A stretch of DNA of 64,000 bases. It comes from Agrobacterium tumefaciens (GTDB taxonomy: Bacteria; Pseudomonadota; Alphaproteobacteria; Rhizobiales; Rhizobiaceae). Under the pieces are notes generated by a model. That model worked only from the letters and a program-made list of their open reading frames with translations. It searched no databases and was not told where the DNA came from. This document shows, in pieces, positions 19,331 to 29,686 of the stretch (positions are counted from its first letter, which is position 1; each line of letters begins with the position of its first letter). The translations under genes and the position numbers were made by a program. The stretch spans positions 1,426,001-1,490,000 of the forward strand of contig CP048485.1 of NCBI GenBank assembly GCA_025560025.1, given 5' to 3'.

Positions 19331-21153
19331 TCAACGGTCACCGATTTCGCCAGATTGCGCGGCTGGTCCACATCCGTGCCCATGAAGACGGCGGTGTGAT
19401 AGGCGAGCAGCTGGATCGGCAGCGAAAACACCATCGGCGCAATGAGTTCGTCAACTGTCGGCAGCGTGATCGTCGCCATTGTATCGAGCTTGGAAGCCGC
19501 AGCTCCCTTCTCATCGGTGATGAAGATGATGCGGCCGCCGCGGGCGGCGACCTCCTGCATGTTCGAAACGGTCTTTTCGAAGAAGCGGTCATGCGGTGCG
19601 ATGACGATAACAGGCATGTTCTCGTCGATCAGCGCAATCGGGCCATGCTTCAACTCGCCAGCGGCATAACCCTCGGCATGGATATAGGAGATTTCCTTGA
19701 GCTTCAGCGCGCCTTCCAGCGCCAGCGGGAAGCTGGTGCCACGGCCGAGATAAAGCACATCCTTGAAACGTGACAGATCGCGCGACAGGCCCTCGATCTG
19801 CGGCTGGATGATGTTCAGCACCTTGCTCATGATGCGCGGCATCTCGATCAGATGCTGCACCAGTTCCTTTTCCTGGCCGGGTTTCAGCGTACCGCGCGCC
19901 TTGCCGGCGGCGATCGCCAGCGAAGCAAGAACAGCCAGCTGGCAGGTGAACGCCTTGGTGGAAGCGACGCCGATTTCAGGGCCGGCAAGAATTGGGAAGA
20001 TGGCGTCGGATTCGCGAGCAATGGTCGATTCCCGAACATTGACGATAGCGCCGATCTTGAGATCGTTTTCCTTGCAATAACGCAGCGACGCCAGCGTATC
20101 GGCCGTCTCGCCGGATTGCGAAATGAAAAGCGCCGCCTGAGACGGCTGAAGCGGCATTTCGCGGTAACGGAATTCCGAGGCGACATCGATTTCCACCGGC
20201 AGACGGGCATAACGCTCGAACCAGTATTTGCCGATCAGGCCGGACAGATAGGCCGTGCCGCAGGCGGAAATGGCAAGGCCGGAAAGCTTGGCGAAGTCGA
20301 TGGCCGTGTCGGCCTGCTTCACGGTCTTGGAGGCGAAATCCACATAATGGCTGAGCGCATGGGAAATGACTTCCGGCTGCTCGTAGATTTCCTTTTCCAT
20401 GAAGTGGCGATGGTTGCCCTTGTCGACCACATAGGCCGTCGCCTGCGAAATCTGCCGCTCGCGCTTGACCGGTTTGCCGGAGAAATCGATGATTTCCGCA
20501 CCCCGACGGGTCACGATGGCGCAATCGCCATCCACCAGATAGGTGATCTCATTGGTAAAGGGCGACAGCGCGATGGCATCGGACCCGAGGAACATTTCCC
20601 CCCGACCGTAACCGACGGCAAGCGGCGGGCCGGAACGCGCCGAAAGCAGCGTGCCGGGATCGTCCTTGAACATGACGACCAGCGCATAGGCGCCCGTCAC
20701 GCGGTTCAGCATCTTCAGCATCGCCTCGCGATGGCCGAGACCCTCGCGGGTATATTTCGCCAGAAGCTGCGCCACCACTTCGGTATCGGTCTGAGTGGTG
20801 AAGGTTGCGCCGCCGGCGGTCAGTTCCTCACGCAGCTCGGAGAAGTTTTCGATGATGCCATTATGAACGACGGCCACGCCGTCGACGAAATGCGGATGGG
20901 CATTGGTTTCGTTCGGAACGCCATGGGTTGCCCAGCGGGTGTGAGCGATGCCGACCACGCCCGGCAGCGGCTCTTCCGAAAGCCTTTTCTCCAGATTGAA
21001 CAGCTTTCCTTCCGCCCGGCGGCGGTCCATCGCGCCATTGTCGATGGTGGCGACACCAGCCGAATCGTAACCGCGATATTCGAGACGCTTCAGCGCATCG
21101 ACAAGCCGTTCAGCAACGGGCTGGGTTCCGACAATTCCGACAATTCCGCACAT
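19327..21153 (-). CDS. glmS: Glutamine--fructose-6-phosphate aminotransferase
   Basis: Makes glucosamine-6-phosphate from fructose-6-phosphate and glutamine, the first step toward UDP-GlcNAc. The start CGIVGIVG gives the nucleophile Cys after Met removal; HTRWATHG and the glutaminase loop follow, then two SIS domains (SACGTAYLSGLIGK, SQSGETADTLAS) and the C-terminal PRNLAKSVTVE. 608 aa is normal. A long palindrome lies in its leader. The glmU gene is upstream and the GNAT gene is coupled downstream. Confidence 0.98.
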   Translation of the reverse strand: MCGIVGIVGTQPVAERLVDALKRLEYRGYDSAGVATIDNGAMDRRRAEGKLFNLEKRLSEEPLPGVVGIAHTRWATHGVPNETNAHPHFVDGVAVVHNGIIENFSELREELTAGGATFTTQTDTEVVAQLLAKYTREGLGHREAMLKMLNRVTGAYALVVMFKDDPGTLLSARSGPPLAVGYGRGEMFLGSDAIALSPFTNEITYLVDGDCAIVTRRGAEIIDFSGKPVKRERQISQATAYVVDKGNHRHFMEKEIYEQPEVISHALSHYVDFASKTVKQADTAIDFAKLSGLAISACGTAYLSGLIGKYWFERYARLPVEIDVASEFRYREMPLQPSQAALFISQSGETADTLASLRYCKENDLKIGAIVNVRESTIARESDAIFPILAGPEIGVASTKAFTCQLAVLASLAIAAGKARGTLKPGQEKELVQHLIEMPRIMSKVLNIIQPQIEGLSRDLSRFKDVLYLGRGTSFPLALEGALKLKEISYIHAEGYAAGELKHGPIALIDENMPVIVIAPHDRFFEKTVSNMQEVAARGGRIIFITDEKGAAASKLDTMATITLPTVDELIAPMVFSLPIQLLAYHTAVFMGTDVDQPRNLAKSVTVE

Positions 21154-21192
21154 ATATTTCTCCAGACGGCGATCTCTTCGCCGAAACTTCCA

Positions 21193-21229
21193 GAGTATTT
21201 TCGCATTTCACTGAAATGCAAAAATACTC
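21193..21229. promoter_or_regulatory. 37-bp near-perfect palindrome in the glmS leader
   Basis: GAGTATTTT and AAAATACTC (outer arms, 9 bp) and GCATTTCA and TGAAATGC (inner arms, 8 bp) face each other across a single central base; the only other defect is one C/A pair between the arms. It ends 40 bp before the glmS start. There is no T-run on the glmS strand, so it is more likely an operator or leader structure than a terminator. Confidence 0.6.
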
Positions 21230-21356
21230 CACCTTTTTGTTCTGACGCATTTCCGGACGTAAACCGCTGCACACTTTTACTGGAAATGCTTTAACCGTTT
21301 CCCTGAAATCGGCAATTACGCCGCCGGTCACTTTCGGTATCGCTCGGTAACGTCTT

Positions 21357-22718
21357 TCAAGAGGACTTTTTCTTCGCTTCCTTCAGCGCTTTTGCCCGCT
21401 CGCGCACAACGGTCGCCCGGCCCGGCTTCATCTCCTGCCGCGCGCGCCCGAAGGCTAGCGCATCATCAGGCACGTCATCGGTAATCACGCTGCCGGAGGC
21501 GATATAGGCTCCCTCTCCAATGGTGACAGGAGCGACCAGCGACGAGTTCGAACCGATGAAGCTATTGGCACCGATCCGCGTTTCTGCCTTGTTGTAGCCG
21601 TCGTAATTGCAGGTGATGGTGCCCGCACCGATATTGCTGCCCGCGCCGATGAAGGCATCGCCGATATAGGTCAGATGGTTGACCTTGGCGCCCGCGCCGA
21701 TCTCCGCTTTCTTCACTTCGCAGAAATTGCCGACCTTGGCATTGGCGTGCAGATTGGCGCCCGGGCGCAATCGCGCATAGGGACCGACTGTCGCACCCTC
21801 GGCGACATAAGCCCCTTCCAGATGTGAAAACGCATGGATGACGGCACCCGGCTCGATGGTGACGCCGGGACCGATGACGACATTCGGTTCGATCAAAACG
21901 TCCTGACCGATCTTCGTGTCATAGGAGAGAAACACGGTCTCCGGCGCAATCATCGAAACACCGTCCACCATCAATTCGTGGCGGCGACGTTCCTGCCAGA
22001 GCTTCTCGATAAAGGCCAGTTCGGCGCGGTTGTTGCAGCCGACCAGTTCCGTTTCGGGCGCATCGATGGCGACGGCGCGGCGGCCGAGGGAACGGGCGAT
22101 TTCGACCACGTCGGTCAGATAATATTCGCCCTTCACATTGCTGTTGCCGATCCGGTCGAGTAGGTCCAGCGCGTTGCGACCGTTGATGGCCATCAGGCCG
22201 CTATTGCACCAGGTAACCTTACGCTCCGCATCGGTCGCGTCCTTCTCCTCGCGGATAGCGACAAGTTCGCCATCCTTGACCAGAAGCCGGCCGTAGCCGG
22301 TCGGGCGATCGGTATGGAAACCGATGACGGCGACATCGGCGCCGGCAGCAATCGCCTCACGCGCCCGGTCGAGCGTTGCAGACGTGATGAGCGGCACATC
22401 GCCATAGGCAACAATGAGATCGTCGAAACCACGTTCGATGGCCTGGCGGGCGGCAAGAACCGCATGGCCTGTGCCCTTGCGTTCCGTCTGCAGGAAAGCT
22501 TCGACCTGAAGGCCCTTCATGCTTGCGGCTGCGGCGACATTGTCAGCATCGCGCCCGACCACCAGCGCCACCGCGCCGACACCCGCTCCAGCCACCGCCT
22601 CCACCACATGCCCGATCATCGGGCGTCCCGCGACCGGATGAAGCACCTTGGATTTCGACGACTTCATGCGCGTGCTGTCGCCCGCTGCGAGAATAACGGC
22701 TAGAGAGCTGCGCTCCAT
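21357..22718 (-). CDS. glmU: Bifunctional UDP-GlcNAc pyrophosphorylase / glucosamine-1-P acetyltransferase
   Basis: A 453-aa enzyme catalysing the last two steps to UDP-GlcNAc. The N-terminal nucleotidyltransferase shows [19 protein letters not shown] with [10 protein letters not shown], and the C-terminal half is a left-handed beta helix of hexapeptide repeats ([34 protein letters not shown]), including the acetyltransferase active-site region. Together with glmS just downstream it forms the cell-wall amino sugar supply. Confidence 0.97.
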   Translation of the reverse strand: MERSSLAVILAAGDSTRMKSSKSKVLHPVAGRPMIGHVVEAVAGAGVGAVALVVGRDADNVAAAASMKGLQVEAFLQTERKGTGHAVLAARQAIERGFDDLIVAYGDVPLITSATLDRAREAIAAGADVAVIGFHTDRPTGYGRLLVKDGELVAIREEKDATDAERKVTWCNSGLMAINGRNALDLLDRIGNSNVKGEYYLTDVVEIARSLGRRAVAIDAPETELVGCNNRAELAFIEKLWQERRRHELMVDGVSMIAPETVFLSYDTKIGQDVLIEPNVVIGPGVTIEPGAVIHAFSHLEGAYVAEGATVGPYARLRPGANLHANAKVGNFCEVKKAEIGAGAKVNHLTYIGDAFIGAGSNIGAGTITCNYDGYNKAETRIGANSFIGSNSSLVAPVTIGEGAYIASGSVITDDVPDDALAFGRARQEMKPGRATVVRERAKALKEAKKKSS

Positions 22719-22925
22719 AAGACCTCCAACACCCTGTCACCGGCCACAGGACGGCCGCAACAGTGGCAATGTTTGACTTGACGCCGACCGGTTTAACGGA
22801 CGGGCGCATCGGTGATTTCTTTCCGGCACTGCTATAACGGCGCCCCACTTAAGAAACCATGCAAATCTCCACCAAATTTCCACGCCGATTTTCATCAAAC
22901 GTGATCGGCGGCTGCCTGGCATGAT

Positions 22926-23675
22926 CTATTTTCGGGAATTACGGGCCGTGAATTCGAGTATCTGCTGACGGCCGTTTTCAATCAGCCTTTCCATCTCGCG
23001 GCGGGCCGCGGCCTCGTCGTGCAGGCGAAATGCTTCCACGAGCCTCAGATGGGAGGCGGATACGTCGGAAATCTCGTTAGGGTCGGCTTCCGGGTTGCTC
23101 ATCCGGAAAATGCCCGCCAGGGCCGCCTTTATCAGCGAACCGACCGTGCGCATGAACGGGTTGCCGGACATTTCGGTAATCAGGACATGGAAATTCATAT
23201 CCGCAAGCGCCCGCTTTTCCTTGGAATAGGCGGTATTGCCCATCTCATTGGCGTAAGCGACGAGCTTTGCAATATCGCCGTCTTTTGCCCTGATAGCGGC
23301 AAGCCCCGCACCATAGGGTTCGAAAGCCAGGCGGATATCGTAGAGGTGCAAAAGGAATTCGTCGCTGACACCCGCCTCGAAATGCCAGAGCAGCACTTCG
23401 CTGTCGAACATGTTCCAGTTTTCGCGTTCCGTCACCCGGGTGCCAATACGGGCCTTGGGAGAAATCATGCCCTTGGCCGTCAGCGTCTTCATCGCTTCGC
23501 GCAGAACCGTGCGGGATACTTTCAGCCGCTCCATAAGCTCGGCGTCGCCGGGCAGAATATCACCCGTCTTGAAAACGCCGGACACGATATCAAGGCCTAG
23601 CTTGTGAACGACCTGTGCATGATTTGTCCGCAACTTTCGAAAACCGATCGCCGCATCGAGCATTCCGCGCTGCAA
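22926..23675 (-). CDS. GntR/FadR-family transcriptional regulator (FCD domain)
   Basis: 249 aa with an N-terminal winged helix (LGLDIVSGVFKTGDILPGDAEL, VSRTVLREAMKTLTAKGM) and a C-terminal FCD ligand-binding domain, with metal ligands in DMNFHVLITEM and SHLRLVEAF. FadR-type GntR proteins usually sense sugar acids or carboxylic acids. It sits after the terminator of the BMP transporter operon on the same strand, so it is probably separately transcribed. Whether it controls that operon is unknown. Start at 23675 or the Met at 23663. Confidence 0.88.
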   Translation of the reverse strand: MQRGMLDAAIGFRKLRTNHAQVVHKLGLDIVSGVFKTGDILPGDAELMERLKVSRTVLREAMKTLTAKGMISPKARIGTRVTERENWNMFDSEVLLWHFEAGVSDEFLLHLYDIRLAFEPYGAGLAAIRAKDGDIAKLVAYANEMGNTAYSKEKRALADMNFHVLITEMSGNPFMRTVGSLIKAALAGIFRMSNPEADPNEISDVSASHLRLVEAFRLHDEAAARREMERLIENGRQQILEFTARNSRK

Positions 23676-23820
23676 ATGTCATGTCCTTCCGTTCGGTTGG
23701 CGATCTCAAAAATCGCGCCAGACGTGTATATCCAAAGTCACAATATAGTGAAAAACATCAAGTCGTCTGAAAAGCAAAGGCAAACTTCATCTGCAACGTA
23801 AAACACATGAAAATAACAAA

Positions 23821-23849
23821 GGCCGCACATGAATTTCATGTGCGGCCTG
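23821..23849 (-). terminator. Terminator of the nucleoside ABC transporter operon
   Basis: A perfect 14-bp stem AGGCCGCACATGAA / TTCATGTGCGGCCT with one central base. On the minus strand it is followed by TTTGTTATTTT, and it lies 25 bp after the stop of the binding-protein gene. Confidence 0.85.
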
Positions 23850-23874
23850 TTATCAGCGGGAATGGAAAGTCCCG

Positions 23875-24948
23875 TTAATGCGGCAGCTTGTCGTCCACGC
23901 CGGCAACGTAGAAGTTGAGGCCGAGCAGAACGCCGTCCTCGGCCTTTTCACCAGCCTTCAGCCATTCCGAACCGTCCTGCTTCTTCACCGGGCCGGTGAA
24001 GGGGTGCAGCTCGCCCGACTTGATCTTGGCTTCGGTATCCTCGGCCATCTTCTTCACGTCATCAGGCATGTTGGTATAGGGTGCCATGGTCAGGATGCCA
24101 TCCTTCAGGCCGTCCCAGACGGATTCGGACTTCCAGGTACCATCGAGAAGAGCCTGCGTGCGCTTGATGTAATAGGCGCCCCAGGTGTCCTTGATGGCGG
24201 TCAGCTGCGTCTGCGGACCGGCCGCGATCATGTCGGAAGCCTGACCGAAGGCCTTGATGCCGCGTTCGGCCGCAACCTGCATCGGCGCGGTGGTGTCAGT
24301 GTGCTGCGTCAGGATATCGACGCCCTGGTCGATCAGCGCCTTGGCGGCATCGGCTTCCTTGCCGGGGTCGAACCAGGTATTGGCCCAGACGACCTTGACC
24401 TTGAACTCCGGATTGACCGACTGCGCACCGAGCACGAAGGCGTCGATGCCCATCACCACTTCCGGGATCGGGAAGGAAGCGATGTAGCCGGCAAGACCCT
24501 TCTTGGACATCTTCGCGGCGATCTGGCCCTGAATGTAACGGCCTTCATAGAAACGCGAATTGTAGGTGGCGACGTTTTCTGCGGTCTTGAAGCCGGTAGC
24601 GTGTTCGAACTTCACCTTGGGGAACTTCTGGGCGACCTTCACGGTCGCATCCATGAAGCCGAAGGATGTGGTATAGACCAGCTCGCAGCCCGAGCGGGCC
24701 ATGCGCTCGATGGCGCGTTCGGCATCCGGGCCTTCCGGAACGCTTTCAAGGAACGGCGTTTCGATCTTGTCGCCGAAATGCGCCTGCAATTCCTGGCGGC
24801 CGATATCATGCGCCTGCGTCCAGCCGCCGTCGGTCTTTGAACCGACATAGATGAAGCAGACCTTCTTGGCGTCGGCGGCCTCAGCCGAGGAAACGACGCC
24901 GCCGAGAGCCGCAACGGAAGCGGCGAGTGCGATGACCAGTTTTTTCAT
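23875..24948 (-). CDS. BMP-family ABC transporter substrate-binding protein
   Basis: A 357-aa secreted protein of the basic membrane protein family (PnrA/Tp-like), which binds purine nucleosides or related compounds. Signal peptide KKLVIALAASVAALGGVVSSAEA, then VCFIYVGSKTDGGWTQAHDIG, the family-typical start. I use ATG 24948 because AGGGG stands 6 bp before it; the upstream in-frame start at 24987 would overlap the permease gene stop and spoil the signal peptide. Last gene of a four-gene ABC operon. Confidence 0.92.
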   Translation of the reverse strand: MKKLVIALAASVAALGGVVSSAEAADAKKVCFIYVGSKTDGGWTQAHDIGRQELQAHFGDKIETPFLESVPEGPDAERAIERMARSGCELVYTTSFGFMDATVKVAQKFPKVKFEHATGFKTAENVATYNSRFYEGRYIQGQIAAKMSKKGLAGYIASFPIPEVVMGIDAFVLGAQSVNPEFKVKVVWANTWFDPGKEADAAKALIDQGVDILTQHTDTTAPMQVAAERGIKAFGQASDMIAAGPQTQLTAIKDTWGAYYIKRTQALLDGTWKSESVWDGLKDGILTMAPYTNMPDDVKKMAEDTEAKIKSGELHPFTGPVKKQDGSEWLKAGEKAEDGVLLGLNFYVAGVDDKLPH

Positions 24949-24983
24949 TTTTACCCCTGTTGGTTTGGAGACTTGAGACTTCT

Positions 24984-25907
24984 TCACCTGTCCGGAACGA
25001 AGGATTTGCCCAGCGATGCCGGTGTGTTGATCAAGGTCGTGCGGCGATTATGCGAGATGATCACGAGCACGACAATAGTTGCAAGGTAAGGTAGTGCCGA
25101 AAGCAGTTGCGACGGCACGCCGATGCCGAAGGCCTGCGCGTGCAATTGCCCGATCGTGACGGCGCCGAACAGATAGCCGCCCGCCAGCAGGCGCCAGGGA
25201 CGCCAGGAGGCGAAGACGACGAGCGCCAGCGCAATCCAGCCGCGCCCGGCCGACATGTTCTCCACCCATTGCGGTGTGTAGACAAGCGAGAGCTGCGCGC
25301 CGGCGAGACCCGCGCAGGCGCCACCGAACATGACAGCCAGATACCGCGTGCGGATGACATTGATGCCGAGCGCATGGGCGGAACCATGATTGTCGCCGAT
25401 CGCCCGAATCTTGAGACCCGTGCGGCTTTTGAACAGAAACCAGCTGATGCCGGCAACGAGCGCAATGGACATGTAGAAGATCAGGTCCTGTCGGAACAGC
25501 AAGGGGCCGAAGAAGGGAATCTCGGACAGAACCGGAAAGACGATGGGCTGCAGCTTGACACCCGGCAGGCCGACGAAGCTTTCGCCCAGCATGCCGGAAA
25601 CACCAAGACCGAGAATGGTAAGCGCAAGGCCCGTCGCCACCTGGTTGGTCACCAGCGTCAGTGTCAGGAAGCCGAACAGCAGCGAAAAAACCGCGCCGGA
25701 AGCGATGCCGGCCAGAATGCCGAGATAGGGAGACCCCGTCATATGGGCGGTCGCAAAAGCGCAGACCGCACCCATGATCATCATGCCCTCGACACCGAGA
25801 TTGAGGACGCCGGAGCGCTCCGCCACGAGCTCGCCGGAGGCGGCAAGCACGAGCGGTGTCGCGGCGGTGATGACGGTGAGAAGAATGGCCTGAAGCATAT
25901 CCATCAT
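24984..25907 (-). CDS. Nucleoside-type ABC transporter permease
   Basis: A 307-aa BPD_transp_2 family inner-membrane permease with about eight helices. The start LQAILLTVITAATPLVLAASGELVAERSGVLNLGVEGMM is characteristic of YufQ/PnrE-like permeases. It overlaps the upstream permease by 4 bp (25904-25907) and precedes the binding protein. Confidence 0.92.
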   Translation of the reverse strand: MMDMLQAILLTVITAATPLVLAASGELVAERSGVLNLGVEGMMIMGAVCAFATAHMTGSPYLGILAGIASGAVFSLLFGFLTLTLVTNQVATGLALTILGLGVSGMLGESFVGLPGVKLQPIVFPVLSEIPFFGPLLFRQDLIFYMSIALVAGISWFLFKSRTGLKIRAIGDNHGSAHALGINVIRTRYLAVMFGGACAGLAGAQLSLVYTPQWVENMSAGRGWIALALVVFASWRPWRLLAGGYLFGAVTIGQLHAQAFGIGVPSQLLSALPYLATIVVLVIISHNRRTTLINTPASLGKSFVPDR

Positions 25908-26995
25908 GCCGCTCCTTCTTTGTGATGCGCCTTGCCGGTGAAGACGACCCTGATGCGATAGAAGATCAGCGTGTCACAGGAGAGCACGAAGAACAGCATC
26001 AGCCCCTGAAACACGCGCGTCACCTTGTCCGAGACGCCAATCGAAAGCTGCGCCGCCTCGCCGCCCAGATAGGTCAGCGCCAGCACCAGCCCGGAAAGGA
26101 TGATGCCGAGCGGATTGAGACGACCGAGAAAGGCGACGATGATAGCGGTGAAGCCGTAACCCGGCGAAATGCTGGGCTGGAGATGGCCAATGGAACCGGA
26201 AGCCTCAGATATGCCCGCAAGCCCCGCCAGCGCACCCGAGAGCAGCAGCGAAAACCACACCATGCGGCTTGAGGAAAAACCGGCAAAACGCCCTGCCCGC
26301 GCCGATTGGCCGAGCACGGTAACCTCGAAGCCTTTCAGCATGTAGCGCATCATGAACCACAGCGCGATGGCCGCAACGATGGCGAAAACGAAACCCCAGT
26401 GCGCCCGGCCCGAGGCCAGCATTTCCGGCAGAACGGCGCTGTCGTTAAAAGGCTTGGTCTGCGGGAAGTTATAGCCGCCCGGATCACGCCAGATGCCGCG
26501 CGTCAACCAGTCGAGAAACAGCTGCGCGACATAGACCAGCATCAGGCTGACGAGGATTTCATTGGTGTTGAACTTCGTCTTCAACAGCGCCGGAATACCG
26601 GCATAAAGCGCGCCGCCGACAGCGCCCATCACCATCATCAGCGGCAGGATGAGCGGCGAATGCCAGTCGGGATAAAGCACCGGCAGGATGGAACCGGTGA
26701 TCGCGCCGATGGTGAACTGCCCTTCCGCGCCGATGTTCCAGTTATTGGAGCGATAACAGATCGACAGGCCGACGCCGATCAGGATCAGCGGTGCGGCCTT
26801 GATCGCCAGCTCATGCAGCGACCACACCTCCAGAAGCGGCTCGACGAAGAAGGCGTAAAGCGCGTCCAGCGGGTTCTTGCCGAGCATGGCGAACATGACA
26901 GCGCCGACGAGCAACGTCAGCGTGAGCGCCAGAAGCGGCGAAAGAAGAGTGAATAGCTTTGAGACCCCTGCCCGTTTTTCAAGCTCAATGCGCAT
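25904..26995 (-). CDS. Nucleoside-type ABC transporter permease
   Basis: A 363-aa BPD_transp_2 permease, YufP/PnrD-like, with the recognisable LIGVGLSICYRSNNWNIGAEGQF loop and about nine helices. It overlaps the ATPase gene by 11 bp and the next permease by 4 bp, so all are translated in a coupled fashion. Confidence 0.92.
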   Translation of the reverse strand: MRIELEKRAGVSKLFTLLSPLLALTLTLLVGAVMFAMLGKNPLDALYAFFVEPLLEVWSLHELAIKAAPLILIGVGLSICYRSNNWNIGAEGQFTIGAITGSILPVLYPDWHSPLILPLMMVMGAVGGALYAGIPALLKTKFNTNEILVSLMLVYVAQLFLDWLTRGIWRDPGGYNFPQTKPFNDSAVLPEMLASGRAHWGFVFAIVAAIALWFMMRYMLKGFEVTVLGQSARAGRFAGFSSSRMVWFSLLLSGALAGLAGISEASGSIGHLQPSISPGYGFTAIIVAFLGRLNPLGIILSGLVLALTYLGGEAAQLSIGVSDKVTRVFQGLMLFFVLSCDTLIFYRIRVVFTGKAHHKEGAA

Positions 26996-28622
26996 GCTGG
27001 GCGGCTCCCGAATGTGTGTGGATGCCGCCCATCAGCAGGCCGATCTTTTCAAGCGTCATGTCTTCCACGGGATGGGTCTCTGACAGCTTCCCGTCGGAAA
27101 TGACAGCGATATTGGTGGCGACCTCGAAGATTTCATCGAGATCCTGGCTGATGACGATAACCGCCGAGCCCGCCTTGGCGAGATCGACAAGCGCCTGGCG
27201 AATTCGGCTCGCCGCACCCGCATCCACACCCCAGGTCGGCTGGTTGACCACCAGCACGGCGGGCTGACGGTCAAGTTCACGCCCGACGATGAATTTTTGC
27301 AGATTGCCGCCCGACAGCGACCCCGCCAGCGGATCGGCCCCGCTCTTGCGCACATCCATGGTTTCCGAGATGCGCCGCGCCGCCGCCTTGATGGTCGAGC
27401 CGCGGATGATGCGCAGGAAACCGCCAGTCAAAAACGCCTTCCGATCAGAACGCGCCCGCGCCAGCAACAGATTGTCGGAAAGGCTCATGCCGGGAACGGC
27501 GGCATGGCCATGCCGCTCTTCCGGCACAAAACCCGCGCCCATCAGCCGGCGGCCATTGATGCCGATGCGGCCGACCGGCTTGCCGCGCAGATGGATCGCA
27601 TCATTATTATAGACCGGATATTCGCCGGAAAGCGCATCGAACAGCTCGCCCTGGCCGTTGCCGGCCACACCGGCAATCGCCAGCACCTCGCCGGCGCGTA
27701 CATTCATCGAAATCGATTTCAGCGCCACGGCAAAAGGCGTGCGTGGCGCAACCGAAAGCCCCATGACCTCGATCTGCGGTTGCCCGAGCGCGGCTCCCGT
27801 CGGACGTGAAACGCTCGCGACATCGCTGCCGACCATCATACGCGCCAGAGATGCAGGCGTTTCCCTGCGCGGATCGCAGGCACCCGTCACCTTGCCATGA
27901 CGCAGAACGGTGGCCCGGTCGCAGATGCGCTGCACCTCTTCCAGACGGTGGCTGATATAAAGCACCGAACGGCCTTCGGCCTTCAGCTTCGCAAGCGTTT
28001 CGAACAGCTTGTCGGCCTCCTGCGGTGTCAGCACCGAGGTCGGCTCGTCTAGAATGATGAGGCGCGGGTTCTGCAACAGCGCGCGCACGATCTCGATACG
28101 CTGGCGCTCACCGACCGACAGATCGGCCACATGTGCATAAGGGTCGAGCGGCAGGCCATAGGCGCGCGACAGCGTTTCCGCTTCCTTCGCGATTTCCTTC
28201 AGTGAAATTTTCGGGTCCAGAGACAGGGCGATGTTTTCAGCGACCGTCAGCGCCTCGAACAGGGAAAAGTGCTGGAAAACCATGCCGATACCGAGGCTTC
28301 GGGCCTCGCTTGGCGAGCCCACGGAAACCGGCCGGCCCTGCCAGATAATGTCGCCCTCGGTCGGCGAAAGAACGCCGAACAACATCTTGACGAGCGTGGA
28401 CTTGCCGGCGCCGTTTTCACCCAGAAGCGCATGGATTTCGCCCGGCGCTATATCGAGGTCGATGCCGTTGCAGGCCGCGAAATTGCCGAACAGCTTTGTC
28501 AGCTTGCGAACAGACAGGAGAGGCACGGCCTCCGGCGCCAAATTTCCAGTCACTGGTCCCTCTCTCACCGCCAGCCCATGCTTTCTTTGAAGCACTTCAA
28601 CAGCTGCGGTTATTGTTCCCAA
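26985..28622 (-). CDS. Nucleoside-type ABC transporter ATP-binding protein (two NBDs)
   Basis: A 545-aa double ATPase. The first half has a full Walker A (LLGENGAGKSTLVKML), signature LSVGERQRIEI and Walker B LIILDEPTSVL. The second half has a degenerate Walker A (GVAGNGQGEL) but an intact signature LSGGNLQK, which is normal for the sugar/nucleoside class of double NBD proteins. It is first in an operon with two permeases and a BMP-type binding protein, giving a complete importer for nucleosides or a similar ligand. Confidence 0.93.
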   Translation of the reverse strand: MGTITAAVEVLQRKHGLAVREGPVTGNLAPEAVPLLSVRKLTKLFGNFAACNGIDLDIAPGEIHALLGENGAGKSTLVKMLFGVLSPTEGDIIWQGRPVSVGSPSEARSLGIGMVFQHFSLFEALTVAENIALSLDPKISLKEIAKEAETLSRAYGLPLDPYAHVADLSVGERQRIEIVRALLQNPRLIILDEPTSVLTPQEADKLFETLAKLKAEGRSVLYISHRLEEVQRICDRATVLRHGKVTGACDPRRETPASLARMMVGSDVASVSRPTGAALGQPQIEVMGLSVAPRTPFAVALKSISMNVRAGEVLAIAGVAGNGQGELFDALSGEYPVYNNDAIHLRGKPVGRIGINGRRLMGAGFVPEERHGHAAVPGMSLSDNLLLARARSDRKAFLTGGFLRIIRGSTIKAAARRISETMDVRKSGADPLAGSLSGGNLQKFIVGRELDRQPAVLVVNQPTWGVDAGAASRIRQALVDLAKAGSAVIVISQDLDEIFEVATNIAVISDGKLSETHPVEDMTLEKIGLLMGGIHTHSGAAQHAH

Positions 28623-28751
28623 TCACGGGGCAATGCGTATGCAATGCTGCGCGACCATGATGTATTGATAACTGTTTTGCTGCTGCGCACAACTGAAAAA
28701 GAAGCTGCTTAAATGCAATTTGCACAAGCAATAAACGGCTTTAGATTTTCC

Positions 28752-29504
28752 TTACTTTGCGCCCAGCGACGGAAAAAACTGCAATATTCCACCGATGCAA
28801 TAGAGATAGATGCCGCTCGCCACGAATGCGACCACCGCCCATGTCGGCGTTTCGAAATGCATCAGCAGCGCATAACCGCCAAGCGCGCACCAGACGAAAA
28901 CGACGGCCAGATTAAGCGGCCGCAGGCGCTTCACCCGCACCGGATGCAGGAAATTGATCGGCAGGAACGTCAGGAACACCGAGACGGTAACCACGGTCAT
29001 GGCCGTGGTGGCGCTGGCATCCATGACGAAGAGCGTGAACACCACCATGTTCCACACCACCGGAAAGCCGGAGAAGAAATATTCATCCGTCTTCATGCCC
29101 ATATCGGCATAATAGATGGCGCTCGACACCACGATCATGCCCGCCGCCACGAAGGATAGCGGTTCCCCGATCATGCCGCTCTGGTAAAGCGCAAAGGCGG
29201 GCAAAAGCACATAGGTCACGTAATCGATGATATTGTCGAGCGTATCGCCCGACCAGTTGGGCAGAACTTCCTTAACCCGTACCTTGCGGGCGATGGGGCC
29301 GTCGATACCATCCACCAGAAGCGCCAGGCCCAGCCACCAGAACATGTCGACAAATCGGTGCTCGGCCGCGGCGACCACGCCGAGAAAGGCGAGAAACGAA
29401 CCCGAAGCCGTAAGCATATGAACGGAAAAGGCGCGGATTTCCGCGTAGGGAACACGCTTGTAGTTGAAAATTTTCATGGTCAGCGTCTGCGCCCCGCTTT
29501 TCAT
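28752..29504 (-). CDS. pcs: Phosphatidylcholine synthase
   Basis: Condenses CDP-diacylglycerol with choline to form phosphatidylcholine, a pathway typical of Rhizobiales and other host-associated bacteria. 250 aa, about eight helices; the CDP-alcohol phosphotransferase motif appears as DGIDGPIARK...GDTLDNIIDY. Start at 29504 or the second Met nine codons later (MKIFNYKRVPYAEI), which looks like the more usual family start. The enzyme sits in the inner membrane. Confidence 0.93.
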   Translation of the reverse strand: MKSGAQTLTMKIFNYKRVPYAEIRAFSVHMLTASGSFLAFLGVVAAAEHRFVDMFWWLGLALLVDGIDGPIARKVRVKEVLPNWSGDTLDNIIDYVTYVLLPAFALYQSGMIGEPLSFVAAGMIVVSSAIYYADMGMKTDEYFFSGFPVVWNMVVFTLFVMDASATTAMTVVTVSVFLTFLPINFLHPVRVKRLRPLNLAVVFVWCALGGYALLMHFETPTWAVVAFVASGIYLYCIGGILQFFPSLGAK

Positions 29505-29686
29505 CCGCCCTGTTCATTCCGGTATGCGGCCATTCACCACGCTTTGCAACCGGCTCAATCCGCTTATCCTAAGACTAATATAGTGGCGCAACCAACGAAT
29601 CTTCGTGACTGAATGTTCCGGCCCCGAAGTGGATTTGCCCGCGCAAAGACACTATGATGTTCTGGAAATAACAACGGATCAGGACC

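Noticed and set aside
19852..21294. 480-codon open frame opposite glmS
   Set aside because: Antisense shadow of glmS.
21154..21356. glmS ribozyme
   Set aside because: No ribozyme core is visible, and that RNA is known mainly from Firmicutes; only the palindrome stands out.
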